A stretch of 64,000 nt of DNA from Eopsaltria australis (lineage: Eukaryota > Chordata > Aves > Passeriformes > Petroicidae): positions 496,001 through 560,000 of the forward strand of contig JAVTVJ010000469.1 in NCBI GenBank assembly GCA_034509425.1, in the 5' to 3' direction. A model generated the notes under the pieces. That model saw nothing but the letters and a program-made list of their open reading frames with translations, ran no database searches and had not been told where the DNA came from. The position numbers were made by a program, and so were the translations under genes. Below are positions 62,301 through 64,000 of the stretch, piece by piece. How positions within the stretch are numbered: position 1 is the first letter of the stretch; every line of letters begins with the position of its first letter.

Positions 62301-64000
62301 GACAGTGCACGTCTCCCACTGCTTCATCCTAGAGCACCCAGGAGCCCACCTGTCTGCCCATGGAACCAGGCCAGCCTGCCTTGTGCCTGCCACCAAGGGA
62401 GGACAGTGAGCACAGCTGGGTTGTGGACAGCTGGTCCCCTGACAGACAGGGCAGGGCAGGATGACAGCTATTATGCTGCAGCAGGCCAAGGAGCAGTCAC
62501 ACGGAAGTTTCCAGCTCACACAAAGTATTTACACATGTGAGACCAGTGCACTTTGCTGGCCCAAGTTCAGTACAGCTGCCCAGAGCCCAGGTGATAGGAC
62601 TCTGAAGTTACTTCGCGAGGAAGACATTTGAGGTATGCTCAATTCCGTGAAGCTCTGACCAACAGGGCCAGAAAGATTGAGACTTAATAAACGTAGGGAA
62701 TTTTCCACTGACGTCCTCTAAACATGATGTCTCTACTCCTCTGTCCAAACCTAGGCAGCACTTTGCACAAGCAGGAACTTTGCAAAGGTAGCACGACCAA
62801 ACTCACTGTGAAAGCATGGTGGTGACAGAGACCTCAACGCAGACAGCAATGCTTAGTATGCTCAAGGAATGCTGTCACTGCACGAGTAACCTCACAGACT
62901 TTGGACCAGATCCTCCAACTTTAGTTTTATAGTCATTTTCAGGCGGCCCTGCACTGCACCTGTCTTCTTGTAGCCTGGTGTTCCCCTGCCTTGGCCAGAG
63001 TAAAGCAGCCCTGCAGCCAGGCTGGGAATCAGGCAGGGGCTAAAGGGAGTTGGAGGGGGAGGCTGATGGCTAATTTTCACCCAGATCAACTCCCTGAACA
63101 CGGCTGCATGGAGTTTTTGTCAGCTGGAGTAGGTCTAGAAAGGGCACTTGGAGGAGAAAGCCATCAGGACAAGGGGAAAGGCAAACCCACCTCCTCCAGG
63201 CACAGTGCCCACCTGCACTGATGTAGGGCTTCCCAGATCCACGACTGGAGAGAATGTGAAAATCCCTCCTCCAACTCAACAAGCAGCCACTCTCATCCGC
63301 CCACTGTCACACAGAAACAAACTTACCAGTTTATGTGTTCTTATACTTTATACCTGCGTATTGGCAACTTTGTTCCTGAGCAAAGAAAGGATCCATTTAA
63401 TTCCTGGGGTTATTGGTGTGGCTCCTAAGGGGCTTTACTAAGGGAAGAGCATCTCATGCCACACACAGCTGCAGAGTAGGCCGAGTGCTATGTATAGCAC
63501 TAAAACTCATTTTTTTCTAAACACTCCCTCTCCTTTCAGCCCATCACTCACAGAGCATATTCACCTTTCTGGACTGTGTTTCTGTGAGAAATTCAAATGT
63601 TCAGGAATACAACTGTTACATTCACGGCACAACTATCTCAAGAAAGCACCAAAATATTCTCAGCTTTCCTTTACAGAAAAGGAAATAGAAACTGCCTGTG
63701 CATAGCATTCATGCTTCTGTGCATGCCGCTGTCACACTTAGGTAAAGCTGCGTGTTGCACCTGCATATCTCACTCCACCCTGGTGAGGGTTAAAGAACAC
63801 AGGGCTAAGGCATCCTTACAACTCCTTATCTACCAAGATTAGGGCCTCAGCAGGGGAACATCACTGCCAAAACCTAAGACACCACCAGAGACACAAAAGC
63901 ATTAAGGCCTAAATTGCCACATTCTGATGGCTGACAGCCAATGCCACACTTTATATTTGATCATTTCAAAAACACTGGTTTTCAGGCTGCTGAATCAACC

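Larger units (their letters stand above)
46407..64000 (-). other. LUZP1: Probable LUZP1 5' intron(s)
   Basis: 17.6 kb without a supported coding exon. It contains an A/C-rich tract (48930-49101), a CR1 fragment (58770-59396), a small tandem duplication near 53439-53500 and minor low-complexity runs. It is assigned to LUZP1 because an acceptor at 46406 demands an upstream exon and human LUZP1 has long 5' introns. No CpG island marking the LUZP1 promoter is seen, so the first exon probably lies beyond the window. Confidence 0.55.

Overview
The window is vertebrate nuclear DNA, most likely from a bird and perhaps a passerine. It is moderately AT-rich, with one sharp CpG island, long introns with canonical GT-AG splice sites, several avian-type CR1 LINE fragments and one solo LTR of a kind I associate with avian ERVs. 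Two protein-coding genes lie tail to tail: KDM1A on the + strand and LUZP1 on the - strand. From memory this neighbour pair and orientation match human 1p36.12. The species call is inference and no database was searched.

Layout. (1) 1-2560 is upstream intergenic DNA with a CR1 fragment ending just before the promoter. (2) About 2560-3620 is a CpG island holding a TATA-less KDM1A promoter, two facing CTCF-like motifs, a CRE-like site and coding exon 1. A near-perfect 36-bp minisatellite starts 69 bp inside intron 1. (3) 2985-30319 is KDM1A (LSD1), read as 19 constitutive coding exons plus the cassette exon E2a. All exons join in frame, giving 850 aa with E2a or 830 without. SWIRM, FAD-binding, tower and amine-oxidase parts are all present, including the catalytic lysine. 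The 3'UTR runs to an ATTAAA signal near 30.93 kb. (4) About 30.96-33.48 kb is the gap between the two convergent 3' ends. (5) About 33.48-46.41 kb on the - strand is the 3' half of LUZP1: a probable long 3'UTR with two or more poly(A) signals, two predicted small C-terminal exons, and one very large coding exon (43143-46298, 1052 codons) carrying the coiled coil and the conserved FILIP1/LUZP1-type motifs. A solo LTR sits in the intron between the large exon and the next. (6) 46.41-64.0 kb is probably 5' intron of LUZP1, with a CR1 element and an A/C-rich tract. No other gene is supported there.

Function. KDM1A is the FAD-dependent H3K4me1/2 demethylase of CoREST/NuRD-type complexes. LUZP1 is a coiled-coil protein of actin, centrosome and cilium. 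Nothing suggests a functional link beyond convergent placement. No prokaryotic-style system, CRISPR array, tRNA or rRNA was seen. The points most worth checking are the facing CTCF-like pair in the KDM1A promoter, the in-frame minisatellite behind exon 1, the unresolved LUZP1 C-terminal exons, the E2a/E8a splicing state, and the two GU-rich tracts that are both sense-oriented in their host introns.
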